Part shown: in pieces, positions 1-13,150 of the stretch
How positions within the stretch are numbered: the first letter of the stretch is position 1
Layout of the letters: the number at the start of each line of letters is the position of its first letter
Assembly: GCA_024114885.1 (NCBI GenBank)
Contig: CP099430.1
Coordinates: 434,001 to 498,000, forward strand
Length of the DNA stretch: 64,000 nucleotides
DNA from: Septoria linicola
Taxonomy: Eukaryota; Ascomycota; Dothideomycetes; Mycosphaerellales; Mycosphaerellaceae
Reading direction: 5' to 3'
Translations under genes and position numbers: made by a program
The notes under the pieces: model-generated
Databases searched by the model: none
What the model was told of the DNA's origin: nothing
What the model saw: the letters and a program-made list of their open reading frames with translations, nothing else

Positions 1-2335
1 GTTAAAGTCGAAGAGGTAGATCTATACTAGCTAGTACGTTATTACTATATTTAGCAAATTAGAGGTAGCCTTATTAAGCTAGTAAACGAGGGTATTTGTA
101 TTAATCTCTAGTTAGAAGTATACTCTAAATAGCTATAGTTTCAGCTTCTTTAATACCTTTAGTACTTTAAGGTATTCGCGCTTTCTAGTATTATACTTAA
201 CTTCTACTAAGTTAAATAGGCTAGACTTATACTAAACTAGATAGTAGAGAAGTAGCTCGTCTCGATTATATTAGGAAAGCGTATATCTCTAACCTTTACT
301 ACTCGAATCTACGCCTACGATAATAAGTCCTACTCCCTCTCTATAGTTAAGAGTAACTAGGGCTAGGGCTAAAACTAGTACCTTTAAGACGACGTCTTTA
401 GCTAGTTAGTATTTAGTAGTCTATTAAAACTTAGTATCCTTCTATAAGAGTTTAAATAGTAGAGTAAGGATAATCGTAAAACCTTTAACCTAGACGTAGT
501 AGTACGTAACTACGCCGAGAAAGGTTCGAACCTCTTTCTAATTCTCTAGAGTCGGCTATTTCTTAATCTTCGCTACTCTCGCGAAGTCTAGATAGCGACT
601 ATTAATACTAGTAAGGTAACCGACGATTACTAACTATTTATAATAAAGCTATAACTTATTAAAAGCCACGGTTATATTAGCTCGTTCTATATTATAGAAA
701 ACGTCGTCTATAGCTATAATATATTTAATAACGTAACGGTAGAGGCTAGGTTTAACCTCTTTACTATCGTACTTCGTCTTAGGCCCTTTAATACTAATAT
801 TATTAAGGAACGGCTGTGCCTTATACGAGACATACTCTATAAGCACTTGATTAATAATACAAACGAACTAGGTAATAGAATTCGTAGCTCCTTATAGTAA
901 CGTTATCTACTATAATAGGCCTAGTAGTGAATTAAAGCCTATAAGGTCTCTATATAACTTATCGAGTAGGATTTAGTTATATCTAGAGAAGATATTAACT
1001 AACGAGGCTAGCGTATAACCGGTAAAGTCCTTAGAGAAGCTCTCTACGTCGGGTAGTAAGTTCGAATCTCTTATAGTAACTTGATTAAACTTCTAAGCTA
1101 CGTTAATTAACTAATACTTCTTTAGCTTACCTATCTCTATCTTCTTACTAATAAGGAAGTATAGATTTCGATAGGCACTATAGTATAGCTTAAGAGTTCT
1201 AGCTTAGATTCGTTATCTTAGTATATCTTCTACGATATACTATAGAGATAGGTTTAGCTTAAAGCCTAGATACTACTATAGCTCGTAAGGAATTGTCTAG
1301 ATCTTCTATAGTAGAGTAATATTAGGATTAATTTAGCCTAAATACGTAAAGTCCTATATAAAGGTAGCTTCTCGATTCCTTAGTATATAGTGTAATAAAT
1401 CTAGCTCCTTTAGTAGTAGTTCTATACTAGGCTTAAACTTTATAAGCCGTTTAGGCGTAAGACGTAATCTAGGCTCGATCGCTAAGAACCTCTTAGTTAA
1501 GTACTTACTATTATAAGGTCTAGTACTAGGTAGTATAGCCGCTTCCTTCTTAATATAAGTCCGTCGCTAGTCCTTTAACCTACTAGGGTTTAAGCTATTA
1601 GTTATAGTAATATCTATATTTACTAGTTTAATCTTATCGGTAACTCGCTTATAAAGAGTATAGGCGCTAATATAATTATCTAGCTTCTACTACCCTATAG
1701 CTTCTTTATTACGAGCTTTCTCTACTACTATATTAATAGTAGCCGAGATAACGTACGTCTTCTTACTAAGCTCGTCGTCTACTTTATTAGAAATAACCTT
1801 ATCGTAGAGTCTAGGTTCTTAGATAGCTAGCTCTACCTCTCTAAGCTTCCTACGAGCAATTATTAAGTATTCGCTCTTATAATTTAAACCCTAGCTCGAT
1901 TAAGATACTAGTATAGTATCTTTAAAGCTATACCTAATACCCTAGTATAAGTCTCGCTCGCTAGTACAAGCTAGTTCGGCCTCGCTAGTAGCTAGTAGAA
2001 GCTTCTTAAGTCGACTATTTTAGCTAAATTTAGCGATATTACTTTCGATAGCTGCTACTACGAGATAGTTATACTATATTTAAGTCTAGCTATAATTAAC
2101 CTGTCTTAATAGTTCGAGCTACTATCGTAGAGAGGTACTTTGTCTAATTAAGTCTACTATAAAATAATCTCTAAAGTAAATTACCTTTATATATAATAAC
2201 TACTACGTAAGATAGTTAAAGACTTAATTCTCTAGGAGTTTAAGGCTATTAGTAACCGTAAACGAACACTAGTACTAATCGCTTATCTATCTATACTACT
2301 AGTATAGTTTGAAGTATAGTATAGAAGGTATAACG
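1..2335 (-). pseudogene. Element A copy 1 pol relic (reverse transcriptase and RNase H)
   Basis: This is the 5' part of pol, read leftwards from the palindrome at 2,336-2,360. The reverse transcriptase lies at about 390-1,290. A 65-residue stop-free piece (649-846) keeps the motif PFLNNISIKGPKTKY, typical of the fungal Gypsy palm region, where PFLDD-IKGPKT-Y is usual. The two Asn fit mutated Asp codons of the catalytic DD pair. RNase H begins near 230 and is cut by the window edge. The reading frame is otherwise interrupted by TAG and TAA codons at expected Gln and Trp positions. It is a dead copy of the pol seen in full at 19,259-24,345. Confidence 0.8.
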
Positions 2336-2360
2336 TAATTATCGTTTAAAAAGGTAACTA
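2336..2360. repeat. 25-nt palindrome between ORF1 and pol, element A copy 1
   Basis: An imperfect inverted repeat with ends TAATTATCG and GGTAACTA around a T/A-rich centre. It is the same length and design as the palindromes at 5,472, 15,667, 19,234, 24,346, 27,482, 52,460 and 63,808. It lies exactly at the boundary between the ORF1 and pol blocks. Confidence 0.7.
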
Positions 2361-5300
2361 TAGAACGTTCTACTAGCTAACTTCCCTAAGTAGAGTTTTT
2401 ACCTCTAACTACTAAACCTTATACGGAAAGGGTAGTAGAAGCTTAAAAAGCTTATAATCCCTCCTCCTACTCCTCGCTAATATATAATCTAGAGTCCTCG
2501 ATAGTATACTCTATATTCTTTAGCTAGTAACTACTAAAAGTTAGAGTTTAGACACCGACTTCTATTAAATCTTAACGCGATATACGTGTTAGGGCTTCTA
2601 CTAAACTCGTGCTATCGACTAGAGCTAGTTCCTTAGTACTCTAGCTTTTTCTAGGACTTATTCTATAGTACGTATATTACTATAGCTATTAAAGCTAGTA
2701 AATATAATAATACGGCTATCTAGAGTACTAATTAAGCTCTTCTACGAGCTATTATCGTAGTTCTTAGAAGCTAGGCGTACTCGTCGTACCTATAGCCGGC
2801 TAAGTAAGATCGGGCCGTTCGCTAGTAAGACTAGAAATAGTATAGTAACTCTTACGCTAAAGGTATCGATTAATACCTCTAGGTAGTACCTAATAAAAGT
2901 AACCTTACCTCTAATACCTCTTATAGTAATATTACTAAGAGAGGTTATACTAACTTGAAGCTTTCGAACGTATTCGATTAGTATAATTATTAACTTAGCC
3001 TCCTCGTCGATTAAAGACTTATAAGCTATTATTCGAGGTCTATACTTTATAGGTACGTAGATACTTAGAACAATTTAATAGATATTATTAAATAATAGAA
3101 GGATATTATTAGTCTATTTATAAAGCTTAGAAGCGGGCCTAGGTTTCACTATATTAATTACTATAGTAGTAGCCTAGAAGGCCTTAATATTAGTCGCTAA
3201 AACAGCTTTTATTAGCTTCTCTACTATATCGCTAAAAGCTTTAGATAGTAAGGAATATACGCTAATCTTAGCTCTACTACCTCTATTCGTACGCTTCTTT
3301 ATATAGAGCTTATTAAGCTTCTTATATAGATCTATATCGTTTAGAATACGACTCTATAAGGAATACGACGCCTACTCGCTATAGAGAATAATCTCTACTA
3401 AACTTAACTAGATCTTAGATTCGAGTATTTTATCTATCTAGAAGACGTTAGCGTTATTATTAGCGTACGTAGCTCGAAGGTAGTTGTCTATATACTTAGT
3501 CTTTAGAGGCTCCTTAGCCTTCTTTCGCTTTTAAGTATACGTAGGAGCGACTAGAACTAGTAGACCGTTTAGGTAGTCGTATATTTACTTATCCTCGGCC
3601 TTATCGTTATTACGTCTCTAAGTTTAAGAATCCTCTAACTCTTCTATATTCGTAAGGTAAGGAGCTAGCTAGTTTTTATCTTTAACCTCTTTAATATAAG
3701 AGTAACGATAAGCGTAGGTTCTTATAGCTATAGCCTAAGTCGTAATCCGCTTCTATACTCCTATTAGCTATTCTCTAACTAGACGAGAAGGATTCGGGTT
3801 CTACTTTATCTTTACGCTATCTCTAGCTACGTAGGCGCTAATTAGATCGTCTTAATCCTCCTAGGTAATAGAAGCGACTTAACCGATATTAATAGGACTA
3901 TCGATACTAGCTACCTTATTCGCTATCCTCTACTAGCTCGCTCTTAGCGTTAATAAACGATCTATATCTTCAAGATTAGTCTTTCCGTAGCGCTACTCTA
4001 ATACTTCTATTAATACGAATAGCTTTAGTAGTTCCTTATCCTAGTAGTACTATATCTTTTCCGTACCTAGGCGAGGCGTTCTATAGTATATAATACTAGT
4101 CTTTAGATCCCTATATATTAAGCTCTTAGTCTCGAACTACTATAGGTACTTATAGTTTGTAGCTATATAGCCTTCGAGCCTATATATCTAATAACCTAAA
4201 ATCTTTAGAGCGATCGCTACGTAGGCCTTAATTATTAACCTATTATCTATCGTAGCTAAGTTAATCGAAATCTCCTAGCTATAAGTAGGCCTTAGAATAT
4301 ATAGATAGTCGTAAGTATAAGACTTCGCCTACTAACCTATTAACGAGCATAGTAGCTATAGGCCTCCTTCTTTAAGTCGACGAATCGTAGTAATTACGAG
4401 GTCTTATATACTAGCGGTAATATCCTCGACGCTTACTAGTTTATAGCCTTTATAGACTACTATTTCTCTAGCCTTAAACTTAGAATTTAGTCTTAGAGTA
4501 GACTTCTTTACTACTTCGTATAACTACTAGACGTCTCTACTACCTTCGTTATATACTTCTAATTTAAAGTCCTTATTACTATGAATCTAACGCTAGGCTG
4601 TCTTTAAGAGTTTACTATAATCCAAGTTACTATTATTAAGGTCTAACCTAAGATAGGCCTAGAGCCTTTTACCGAAGCGGAATAGTAGGCCTCGTATAAA
4701 TAGAAGAGTACGAGAACGCTTATCTATATACGAAGTAGGCATAGTATTAGAGTAGAGTATAAACTGCCTTAAGTACTCTAAGAGATTATTATCCTTACTA
4801 TAGTCGACCTTATAAAGGTTTTCTATATAGTAGCGGTTTCTAAGTATATATATATTATCGTACTTTCGGTACTTCTTAATAATCGATTCTTTAAACTTAG
4901 CGTAGTCTCGATCGTAGAAACTATTAAGGCGCTAGTATCTTCTACGTTAGATAACCGTAACCTAAGTAAGTAACTTCTTATAAAGCTGTTTATTATTATT
5001 AATAAGTAGAATAGCGTAGTTACTATAAAGTACTTTAAAGCGCTTAATATACCCGGTTACGTTCTCTCTATTAAAGAAGGGATTCTAGTCTAAGCTAGGT
5101 AGTAGCGGAACCTAAGCGACAATTACCTTCTAGCTTTAGGTTACTTAGATAGTCTCTATAAGTAGCTAGAACTACGTTATAGACAGTCTACCTCCTAAGT
5201 TCGATCCTAGAAAGATATTAGTATTAGAGTTAAGGTTAGTACCTCCTTAGTTCTTAGCTTCTATAGATATATCGTTATCTAGTAGAGAGAATAAAGTAAA

Positions 5301-5471
5301 AGTAGATAGTAGCTTTACTAGGGATCTTTGAATTTACTTATTAAGCTAGTTAGATAAGCTACTATCTAGTATTTTAGGCTAGCTAGTAGATACTAATTTA
5401 CTTATAGAGCTCGTTCGAAGATATTCTAAGAGTATATTATACTCTCCTTAATCAAGGTTTTAAATAAAATA
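2361..5471 (-). pseudogene. Element A copy 1 ORF1 relic (probably gag-like)
   Basis: A minus-strand coding block of about 3.1 kb between two 25-nt palindromes, matching 24,371-27,481 in copy 2. One frame can be followed over long stretches if the TAG and TAA codons are read as mutated Gln or Trp codons. Its position, first after the 5' LTR and before pol, is that of gag in Gypsy elements. It is longer than a usual gag (about 1,000 codons). I found no recognisable CCHC knuckle, but Cys codons of the TGY type would have been turned into Tyr by RIP. The gag role is inferred from position only. Confidence 0.55.
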
Positions 5472-5496
5472 TAGTTATCGTTTAAAACGATAACTA
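5472..5496. repeat. 25-nt perfect palindrome upstream of ORF1, element A copy 1
   Basis: A perfect inverted repeat with 12-nt arms (TAGTTATCGTTT, one central base, then the complement). It marks the junction between the leader of element A and ORF1. An identical palindrome lies at 27,482-27,506, and nearly identical ones at the other ORF boundaries. Confidence 0.8.
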
Positions 5497-6206
5497 AAAA
5501 AACAAGAGTCTAAATTTATTAGCTGTCTAAAGATAAACGTTAAACTTTTCTTAGAATACTAGAGCTATATTGATTATACCTAATAAGTAAGGTATATCGT
5601 GTCGTATAGTTCGACCGTTTATAGCGAGGCGCGTCTATCTTACTTATTTAGGTAATCTACTAAGTAACTATAGTAGTATAATATTACGTTAGCCTATACT
5701 ATATACTAGGTCTAGGGCCTTAGACGTAATTAGTGTCCTTAGCTAAACGATTAGCGTCTAACGCCGTACTAGGGCTTATTCTAAGCGTTCTATATACTAG
5801 GAGATACGAGATTGCCTAGACAGGTCTAGCCTATCCTATAGCCTCTACGCTATTTAAACGAGAGCGTTTTTACGCTAAACTAGAGTCTAATCGAAGACTA
5901 TTATAGGCATAGAGACCCTAAGTAAATCTCTAATATAGTAAGTCGCTTTACTACCTATACGATAATTACTAAATAGATCTATACTAAGAGGTACTAGAGG
6001 TTTATAACTTTTCTAGGTTAGAGCGATATCTATATTCTAGAGGCTTCTACGTTATTATAGCCCTTTAAGTCGCCTCTTACGTAAGCTCCTTTAGGCCTCT
6101 TATTAATATTTATAGTATATAAGTTCTCGCTTTAAGGCTACTATCTACCCTCTACGCTTCTAGTCTCGGTATAAGAGAGAAGAGATAGCCCTATCTTCGG
6201 CTCTAT

Positions 6207-6485
6207 TAATAGATAATAACTACCTTAATACTAACCCCCTAGGTAGGTATAAGAGTAGTCGCTATAGAACAAGACCTATTTGGAGAGTAATAGTCTTGTA
6301 ATACGTGTATTAACTAGTAGTAACGAGCTTAAACTAGTAGTCCTAAGACTAAGAGCCTATACTAGGACTATAGGATATTAAATTAATCAAGTAGAGTAAA
6401 CATTACTATCTTAGAAACGAGCTACTACCTTGCTTTTATACTAAAGTTACTAAGTATAGTATATAGGTAGGCCTTTACTTTACTA
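6207..6485 (-). repeat. 5' LTR of element A copy 1 (279 bp)
   Basis: The boundaries come from comparing five LTR copies in the window. The plus-strand edges are TAATAGATAATAAC on the left and CTTTACTTTACTA on the right. The left neighbour is internal element sequence (GGCTCTAT, shared with 28,212-28,219). The right neighbour is unrelated Gypsy pol. The TA...TA ends fit TG...CA after RIP. Confidence 0.85.
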
Positions 6486-8795
6486 ATAGTAATTATAGAT
6501 ATAAAGCGCGTAGGTATAACAATTATAGTCAAGAAGTTATAAATTCTAATACTAAGGATCAAGGTTATAGGATACGTTACTAATACTATAGGGCGCTATC
6601 TAGATACTATCCGAGTAGCTAATCTAGTTAACTAGCCGACGCTAACTAATTAGAAGGAAGTATAGGTTTTCGTTAGTATAGTTATCTACTTCTATATTTA
6701 GATCTCGGGTTTTACTACTATAACGATCCTACTATATAGGCTTATAAAGAAGGACGAGGAATTCGTCTAGACGCTTAGTTATAAGGAGGCGAAGTAGACC
6801 TATATCTATTATCTAATCTAGGCTCCTACCTTAGTAGCTATTAATTATAATAAGGTAGCTAGCGAGATTATCGTAGCTATAGATACTAGTAAGATCGGAT
6901 AGGGAGCGATCCTTATATAGATAGTTAATAGACAAAGATACCTAGCTAGGTACGAGAGTAGTACGTAGAATACTATCTAGAGAGGATATAGCGCTAATAA
7001 GAAGGAATGTCTTAGAGTTAAGAAGATACTTACTAAGTTAAAGCCTTAGCTATTTAGAGTATACTTTATACTTAAAGTAGATACTAACACGCTCGTTTAC
7101 TAGCTTAGTAAGAGAGCTACGGATTTACCTAATACTATAGTTACGTAATAGATCGTATAGATCCGGCTCTTTATATTTAAAGTTAGATATATTCTAGGTA
7201 GGAAGTATACTAGTCCTAATACGCTATCTAGAAGGCTAGCTAGTACTAAGGATAATATTATAGAGGACGAGGATAAAGAAGCCCTTATAGATAAGGCCTT
7301 CTTCTAGGTATATACGTCTAGGATTTCTATCCAGCCCTAGAGGCCTAATAGAGATAATATCGATTCTATCTTTCTAGAGGATATTAATAGCGACTCGGGC
7401 GTATAGAAGTACTAGGCTAAGGCTGTCGCCTTTATTCTACTTCGTAGGAGACGCTTAAATTATATATCTAAGTCGAAATACTACCGCTTTAGTAAGATAG
7501 CTAAGAAGTTCTTAGTTATCGATAAGAAGCTATACTAGTAGCTATATAGATAGACTCCTTAGTAGAGAGTTATTAAAGACGATACGATATAGAAGCTAAT
7601 CGTTAAGGAGATCTATAAGTCTAGTAGCTATAGGAACGCCGATTCTATATACTATATCCTTAGGTCGAAGTACTAGTAAGATAGTATATATACGTAATAT
7701 ACTATATATTTCTACTAGTATAAGGACTATAATCTAAGGAATAGTATACCTCGACCTAGCCCTATAGTAGAGGTATAAGTCTAAACTATAGGAGAGCGCT
7801 AGTATATAGACAGCGTCTATATCGATAAGCGCGAGTTCTTGATTATTACTAGAGAAGAGGTATTACGATAGCTAGAGGCTAAGATCTACTATTATACTAC
7901 GCGAGGGGATAGTACTACTAAGAAGATATCTATAAAGTAGATTACTAACTTTCTTTAGAAGAATATATACTACTAATAGGGCGCGCTATTTAAGATTATA
8001 CTAGATAATACTAATATTAATAATAGCGTAGAAGTTTCTACGCTTCTTACCGCGTATAGAGTAAAGAGGCTAAGGATTTCTATCTACCGACTATAGAGCG
8101 CCGCTATTATAGAGGTAGGATATAAGACTATCCTATCTACTCTATCTAAGTTATCTAAGAGTAGTTTATAGGCTTAGGTACTATACCTTCTAGCTATACT
8201 ATAGGTAGAGCGTACTACTTATAATAGTAGTACTAGCGAGACCTCTACTAAGCTAATAATCGGTAGAGAGGTAGTACTACCTATCGAGTTAGAATACTAT
8301 ACCTTTAGAGTTAAGGATTAGAGATCGGTTTATACGTATAAGGAGCTAATTACCTTTTAGGCTAAAGCGCTTAAAGCTATATAGGATATAGAGACTAGCG
8401 TCTTAGAGCGATAGATACGTATCTAAGAAGAGGCTAAGAACTACTACGATAATTCTAGATACGTAGATTACGCTAAGTTTACTAAAGAATAGTTAGTTAT
8501 AATCTACTAAGACGATCTTAAGATATCGCGATCGGATAAGCTTACCTTCTAGTAGCGAGGGCTATTTAAAGTCTTAGAGGATAAGGAAGGTACTACTTCC
8601 TATATCTTAGAAGACCTTAATAGTATAGTATTACCTACGTCGTATAATAAGGAATCTTTAAAGAGTATATCTAGATATTAAGCCTTAGCTACGCTAGGTA
8701 GTAGCGAGGACGATAATATAGAAGATTAGCTAGCTTAGTTAGGCTATAATATCTAGATACTACTTAACCGTTCTAAGAAAGAGAAGAAAAAATAA
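6486..8795 (+). pseudogene. Second Gypsy element: pol 3' part (RT tail, RNase H, integrase)
   Basis: Read on the plus strand, about 155 bp of reverse transcriptase tail are followed by an RNase H domain from about 6,880, with the motifs VAIDTSKIG, NKKECLRVKK and VDTNTLVY and an LGRKYTSPNTLSRR end. A zinc-binding-type region and an integrase core follow at about 7,450-8,160, with DNTNINNS and a downstream AAIIEVGYKTI block standing for the second Asp and the Glu of the DDE triad. Stops are TAG/TAA at Gln/Trp positions. The frame closes with a lysine-rich tail and TAA at 8,793-8,795. The 5' portion was separated by the insertion of element A copy 1 at 6,485 and lies outside the window. The domain order identifies a Ty3/Gypsy pol distinct in sequence from that of element A. 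Confidence 0.85.
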
Positions 8796-8803
8796 GAGAG
8801 AGA

Positions 8804-8821
8804 AGGGTTATATATAACCCT
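8804..8821. terminator. 18-nt perfect palindrome just after the second Gypsy pol
   Basis: AGGGTTATATATAACCCT is a perfect palindrome beginning nine bases after the TAA of pol. Its place resembles that of the palindrome that follows pol in element A, though the sequence differs. A role in transcript ending or RNA processing is only a guess. Confidence 0.4.
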
Positions 8822-9239
8822 CTTACTACTTCTAGTCGTCGTAGATATATAGTTTCCTTTATCGATTTCCTTTATTTTCCTTACGATACGCGCCTTCCTC
8901 GTAGATTACTTTACTTTACTTTTTTTACTTTACTTTATAATATATTTACTAGTTTACTTTACTAGTTTACTTTATATTTACCTACTCTATATTACTTACT
9001 ATTATTACCTATTTACTCTAGTCGCGATTTACTTTCTATTAACTCTACTACTCTCTAGAACCTTTATTTACTCTATAGGACTAGATACTTAAGTAACTAG
9101 CTACCTCTCTACCTTCTTCTTAATCTTAACTTCCTACTACTATCTACTAATAGTTATTAGGACTACTAATAACCTCCTTCTACTTCTACTACCTCGAGTC
9201 GACTTACTAGGCGTAATCGCGCTAGTACCTATACTATAT
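8822..9239. other. Pyrimidine-rich spacer after the second Gypsy pol
   Basis: The plus strand is rich in T and C, with repeated TTTACTTTACT runs around 8,920-8,980. No coding frame is recognisable. It may be the 3' untranslated or intergenic part of the second Gypsy element. Confidence 0.4.
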
Positions 9240-12200
9240 CGGTACTAGGTAACGTTAACCTAAATAGCCTAAACGGCCTCTCTATCTAGGTAAGAAATAT
9301 TATCTAGAATACTATATAAACTAAAGATATTATTACTAGTATAGCTATAATTAAAGATAATATAGAGAGGTATATAGTAGCGATAGAGATTATTAATTAC
9401 TACGACCGAGTCTTCTCTAGGCTTTATAATATAGCGCGCCTACTCTAGGAGAGAATTAAGAAGATTAATAAGAAGTTCTTAGACAAGGAGTTAAAATAGG
9501 CGAACCTAAGTTTTAAGAACGCTATATAGTAGAGAGTAAAGGATTAATAGGTAATATACTATATCCTCGCTCGTATCGAGATAGAGTAGAGAGTAAGATA
9601 TAGAAATAGTAAAACTATTCGTCTCTATCTTAAGAATTACCTAAAGATAGTAAAGAACTTCTTAGCCTATATAGGTAGCGCTACTATAAAGAAGCTTAAC
9701 GTAGATACTACTACGTACCTACTCGCTAAGGCTATCCTTTAGCGCCTTCTTAACCTAGCTAATAATCGCTTAAAAGAATACTACTCTATCGACTTGGATT
9801 TTATTAAGCTAAAAAGTATAGAAGGACGCGAGAAGGTTTAGTAAATTAATACCTCGAGTAATAAGATAAAGTAGTTAATAAAGGAGCGTAATCTATAGTT
9901 TAAGGATAGGATTATCTAGCTTATCGAGATACCTCTACTAGCTATAGATAGGCTCTTAGGTAGAGAGAGAGCCTCTTCTTTAGTAGTAGTATTATTTTAA
10001 GTTACGAGAGCAGCTACTAAGATCTAAGAGGACGCTAAGAAAGCTACTACTACTCTCGTAGGCCTATCCGGCTCTAGGAGCCTAACTAGAAATTAGCGCT
10101 ACTTAACTATAGGAAGTAGCGCGTCTACTCCTATACCTATTAGAAGCTACTAAACCTCTAGTATTAACTTACACCTAAGTAAGGTTAGCGACCTAGGCCT
10201 ATCTTCCTCGCTTAGTAGTACTCCTTACCCTTATAACTACTACGATATTAGATAAAACTAACCGCTCTACGCTACTATTAATACCTAGAGCTTAAAGATA
10301 TAGGTCTTTAACGCGCTTATTATCTTAAAGGTTAAAGAGTATAGTTTAAAGGACGTTAACCTAAACAAGTATAGTCTCTACTTCTAGTACCTACGAAATA
10401 CTACTAGAGAGGCGTTCGGCCTTAAGAATAGTAAGGTCGACTAACTAACGCTATTTTAGAGATTTAGACTCTACGTACGTATCTAGGATTTAGTTAAACT
10501 CTAAGTAGAGTACCTAAATTAGTTTTTAGTATAACGCCGAGTAGCCTACCCTAGTAATACTCTAAGTACTCTATATTACTTAGCTACTAAGAGAACGAAA
10601 TATAATAACCTACCTAGATACTTTACCTATACTAACCTAGTTATCTATATTATAGATAAGAGTAAGCTACTAAAGCTAGTACTAGAGGTATACTTTAGAG
10701 AAGGTATAGTTATATATAACTTGTTTAGTTAGTTAGAGCTAGTTAAGGACCTAATTAGTAAAGAGTTTACTATATACGACTAGTATCTATATAAGATTAG
10801 TAGTACTCGTAATATAGGCTAGTATAGAAACATATTCTATAGTAGTATTTAGTAGTTAATTCGCTAGGACCCTATATACTAGATAATATATATCTACTAC
10901 TAACTAGATTAAGCTACGAACCTAGTTTCCTACCTATACTATACTAAGTATACCTACCTACTAATTAAGAGTAGGTCTAATTAGTCTTATAAGGGTTTCT
11001 AGTATATCGATCTTAGTATTATAGATATAGCTAGAGGCTACAGTATATTATAAGTTTAGAGTACGGTTTCCTTTATAAATAAGACTTATACTAATTATAC
11101 TAAATTACTTAAAGATCTATACTACTAACGAGTTTTTATAGTATAGATAGAGAGACTAGGAGATAGAGGATTACTTAGTAGAGGCTTCGTAGAGGATATT
11201 AGAGAGTAGTATATATAGAAGGAAGATATTAATCTATTAAGTCCTACCTAGGAATATACTAGGAGATAGTCTATAGTACTAGTAAAGTAGAGAGAGGCTA
11301 GAGTATCGTCTTCTATACTACTATATAGTTCTAAGAAAAATAAGGTCGATAAGTAGATAACTATTCTATCTTAGTTTTATAAGGTAGACCTAGATACTAA
11401 CTACCTCGAGATTAGAGAAGCTTCTAGTACGTACTCTTAGCTATAAGACGCTTACTACGACCTTGTACCTAGGTATACCTCGCTATCTAGTTACTCTAAC
11501 TACTATAGAGTAATCCCCTACTACTTCTCTACTTCGAATAAGTTAATACTAGCTATATATCTCGGTTAGGCTCTCGTAGATATACGACGCTAGAACGATC
11601 CTATAGTAGTCTTCGATACTATAGGCTAGATTACCTACTCTACTAACGTATTCTATACTCGTTTAGAGGCCTACTATAAGTCTACGCTAAGTAACTATCG
11701 TATCCTTATAGCCTATATTAAAGACCTAGAGACTACGCTATTTCTAGAGACTAGTTTCTACGCTAATAATAAGGATTTTATAAAGCGACTAGTAGCTAAC
11801 TTCTCTACTACTACCGATATAGAAGAGCTCTTCGAGTAGGCTAATAATAACTAGGCGGCTAGGCGTAGATTCCGTCTAGCCTCTAGAGGCCTAATAGAGT
11901 AGCGCGAGGACTAGTAAGGTATAGGGATATAGAGGTATAAAAGAAGTTTAAGAGAGACGATAACTTGTTTCTATAATACTCTATACTATTGTTTTTAATA
12001 TCTCTAGCGAGACTTCTATAGAGGGAAGGATATAACGTAGTAGGCGTCTCTATACCTAGTAGGTAGGCCTATAGTAGCTACTACTATCTATACGTATAAG
12101 GACGATTTTCGAGCTTACTATAGAGGTTATAGACTATTATCCTTTATACTACTACTACTAAGGTTAGAGAGGACTACTTAGGTTACTACTTAGCGATTAT

Positions 12201-13150
12201 ATAATATAGTATTATTTAATAACTTATTCTACTTCCTACCTATCCTCTACTAGCGCCGCTACTACGCGATCCTAATAGGCTTATAGCCTATATAGCCTAC
12301 TATAGCTACCGACGTATACCTTCGCGACTACGCGCTATAGGTACGCCGCTAATCTACCTACTACACCTACTACTAACTACTACGTAGAGCTATCGCTCGA
12401 CTCTAGCTCTACGACCTACTTCTAGACTTATATACTACTACCTCTAGGTTAGTTATAGGTTTACGTACTATACTACCTATAATCTAAAATAGTTTATCGA
12501 GAACCTACTAGCTAGATAGCGTTATAATACTCGCGCCTCTCCTAGCTATAGCTTCTATATCTATAGTAGTTACTATAGCGGTTATAGCTAGGTTCGTAGC
12601 GTCTATTACTCTCTTCTATATCGCTCGATAAGTTACTAGAAGAGAGTCTACGTCTATTACGCTAGTTATAAGCGTCTCTATTTCTACTCTTATCGTATCT
12701 ACTCGATCGCGCTCTATATATCGAATCTAACGAGTCTAAGTTAGATAGATCGCTCGCTAGGTTAGTAGTAGTTACTCGAGAGTAGGTACTATTATAGTAA
12801 GGCTCTCGTCTACTATTTCAAGGAAGTAAACTAGCGCGTACTAACTACTCGTTACGTCTACGACGTAAGCGCTAGGAGCTAGTTTCCTTACCTAGAAGTA
12901 ACCTACCTACTATAGCTAGCTAAGCTATCTAGGGCTATAGTTATAGATTTAGAGTAGCTAGCTACTATCCTATAGAATAAATAGAGGCTAGTAGTAACTA
13001 TCGTTCTAAAGCGTTCTATAGAGCGACCTATACTTGTTAGAGCTAGTCTTATCGATTCTATATCTACGCCTAGAGGCTATCTAAACGCTAAGTCTAATAT
13101 TCTTATATATATATATACTATTAGCTACTCTATTCTAAATAATTACTCTT
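9240..13150 (+). pseudogene. Long degraded coding region of unknown function after the second Gypsy pol
   Basis: From about 9,300 a plus-strand frame can be followed if TAG and TAA are taken as former Gln codons. The N-terminal part is rich in Lys, Glu, Ile and Leu with spacing that suggests a coiled coil (for example INKKFLDKELK near 9,460-9,490). Later parts are rich in Tyr, Ser and Arg. Around 12,550-13,150 the better frame appears to change, so it may be more than one exon, more than one gene, or frameshifted. I do not recognise the protein. It lies on the same strand as the Gypsy pol and directly behind it, and no LTR was found between them, so it may be an additional ORF of that element. 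Element A has an extra ORF in the same position. Confidence 0.4.

Larger units (their letters stand above)
1..6485 (-). mobile_element. Element A copy 1: 5' part of a Ty3/Gypsy-type LTR retrotransposon, RIP-degraded
   Basis: Positions 1-6,485 align base for base with 22,012-28,498, differing almost only by transitions. On the minus strand the order is 5' LTR (6,485-6,207), leader, palindrome, ORF1, palindrome, then pol, which runs off the left edge inside the RNase H region. The 3' third and the 3' LTR lie outside the window. The LTR abuts the reverse transcriptase tail of another Gypsy element at 6,486, so this copy was inserted into that pol. The coding parts carry many TAG and TAA stops from CpA-to-TpA mutation and cannot make protein. 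Confidence 0.9.
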
